From assembly GCA_905181585.1 (NCBI GenBank), contig CAJIYG010000003.1, forward strand, positions 142,702 to 206,701: a DNA stretch of 64,000 bases, written 5' to 3'. Below are positions 63,716 to 64,000 of the stretch, piece by piece. The translations under genes and the position numbers were made by a program. Below the pieces are notes generated by a model, which worked only from the letters and a program-made list of their open reading frames with translations, ran no database searches and was not told the origin of the DNA. Within the stretch, counting starts at the first letter, position 1; each line of letters starts with the position of its first letter. This stretch comes from an uncultured Flavobacteriales bacterium (lineage in GTDB: Bacteria; Bacteroidota; Bacteroidia; Flavobacteriales; BACL11).

Positions 63716-64000
63716 ATGAAAATACTAATTTTAGTTGCTACAGAAAATGAAATATTAAGAGAAAATTTTTCTGATTGTAGCATTCTTATTGGTGGTGTCG
63801 GGATGATTAATACAACCTATGAGTTAACTAATTATCTAAGTAAAAATAGTGCTGACTTCGTAATTAATTTAGGAATTGCTGGATCGTTTAAGAAAGACCT
63901 TGTTGTTGGAACTGTGTGTGAAGTTATTCATGATACACTTTCTGAGCTTGGAGTTGAAAATAAAGAAGAGTTTTTAACTTTAAACCAAGTGGGATTTAAT
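63716..64000 (+). CDS. mqnB: Futalosine hydrolase, N-terminal part (3' end beyond window)
   Basis: 95 residues visible, the frame still open at the window end. MKILILVATENEIL, IGGVGMINTTYELTNYL and INLGIAGSFKKDLVVGTVCEV form the nucleoside-phosphorylase-like fold; 'VIHDTLSELGVENKEEFLTL' is typical of MqnB in Bacteroidota. It splits futalosine to hypoxanthine and dehypoxanthine futalosine in the alternative menaquinone pathway. It is divergent from folE2 in a 110-base gap. Confidence 0.9.
   Translation, partial: MKILILVATENEILRENFSDCSILIGGVGMINTTYELTNYLSKNSADFVINLGIAGSFKKDLVVGTVCEVIHDTLSELGVENKEEFLTLNQVGFN

Noticed and set aside
1-64000. CRISPR array, prophage, insertion sequence or integron
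   Set aside because: No regularly spaced repeats, transposase, integrase or phage structural genes were seen on either strand.

Overview
The window is an AT-rich, gene-dense chromosomal segment from a Bacteroidota bacterium, most likely a marine member of the Flavobacteriales. The grounds are: repeated TAnnTTTG (-7) promoter elements; outer-membrane proteins with SAQ-type signal peptide ends; TonB receptors with a carboxypeptidase-like N-terminal domain; a secreted protein with a type IX secretion (T9SS)-like C-terminus beside a PorV/PorQ-family protein; the Bacteroidota families DUF4290 and DUF3127; a MurA with Asp in place of the usual catalytic Cys; and a DnaJ with a reduced zinc domain. 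No phage, insertion sequence or CRISPR array was seen, and no gene-free stretch exceeds 300 bases.

Layout. 1-2040: 3' part of alaS. 2087-3733: two outer-membrane barrel genes. 3945-9643 (minus): an ABC-2 export pair, dnaJ-grpE, a TlpA-like thioredoxin and murA, with DUF4290 directly upstream of murA. 10313-14037 (minus): a thiamine-linked block made of a thiamine-binding protein, a PnuC/PnuT transporter, a frameshifted NadR-like kinase and a TPP riboswitch that leads a TonB receptor. 14045-15370: an archaeal-type GGGP synthase and a phosphopantetheinyl transferase. 15424-16716: ahcY. 17234-26227: a TonB receptor, a 1393-residue secreted protein and a PorV-like protein. 26280-30949: a tiny membrane ORF, greA, HIT, ruvC (opposite strand), a flippase-like protein, a processive glycosyltransferase and an ABC permease. 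30960-32671 (minus): a short-chain fatty acid transporter and DUF3127.

32784-36219: tRNA-Leu(UAG), tig, clpP and clpX. 36216-43433 is one long minus-strand run: etfB, etfA, bifunctional nuclease, CNT nucleoside transporter, thyA (frameshifted), saccharopine-dehydrogenase-like, folA and a lipoprotein. 43621-46155: membrane pyrophosphatase. 46228-53943: two deoxynucleoside kinases, a GH3-like protein, DUF2797, sppA, folK and a large OmpA/TPR lipoprotein. 54037-57452: a SpoU-type methyltransferase, mutS, tRNA-Gly and tRNA-Leu(UAA). 57543-63605: envelope polysaccharide and lipid genes (O-antigen ligase, waaA, CpsB-like phosphatase, fabD) and folE2. 63716-64000: start of mqnB (futalosine pathway to menaquinone).

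Themes. Folate and dTMP metabolism recurs (folE2, folK, folA, thyA), alongside nucleoside salvage (CNT transporter, two dN kinases). Envelope functions dominate the rest. The most notable points are the riboswitch-linked thiamine uptake block with its NadR-like kinase, the TonB/T9SS/PorV triplet, an SSB-like C-terminal tail on DUF3127, and three single-base indels at short homopolymers in otherwise conserved genes (two in the kinase, one in thyA). Those indels may be sequence errors or real decay.
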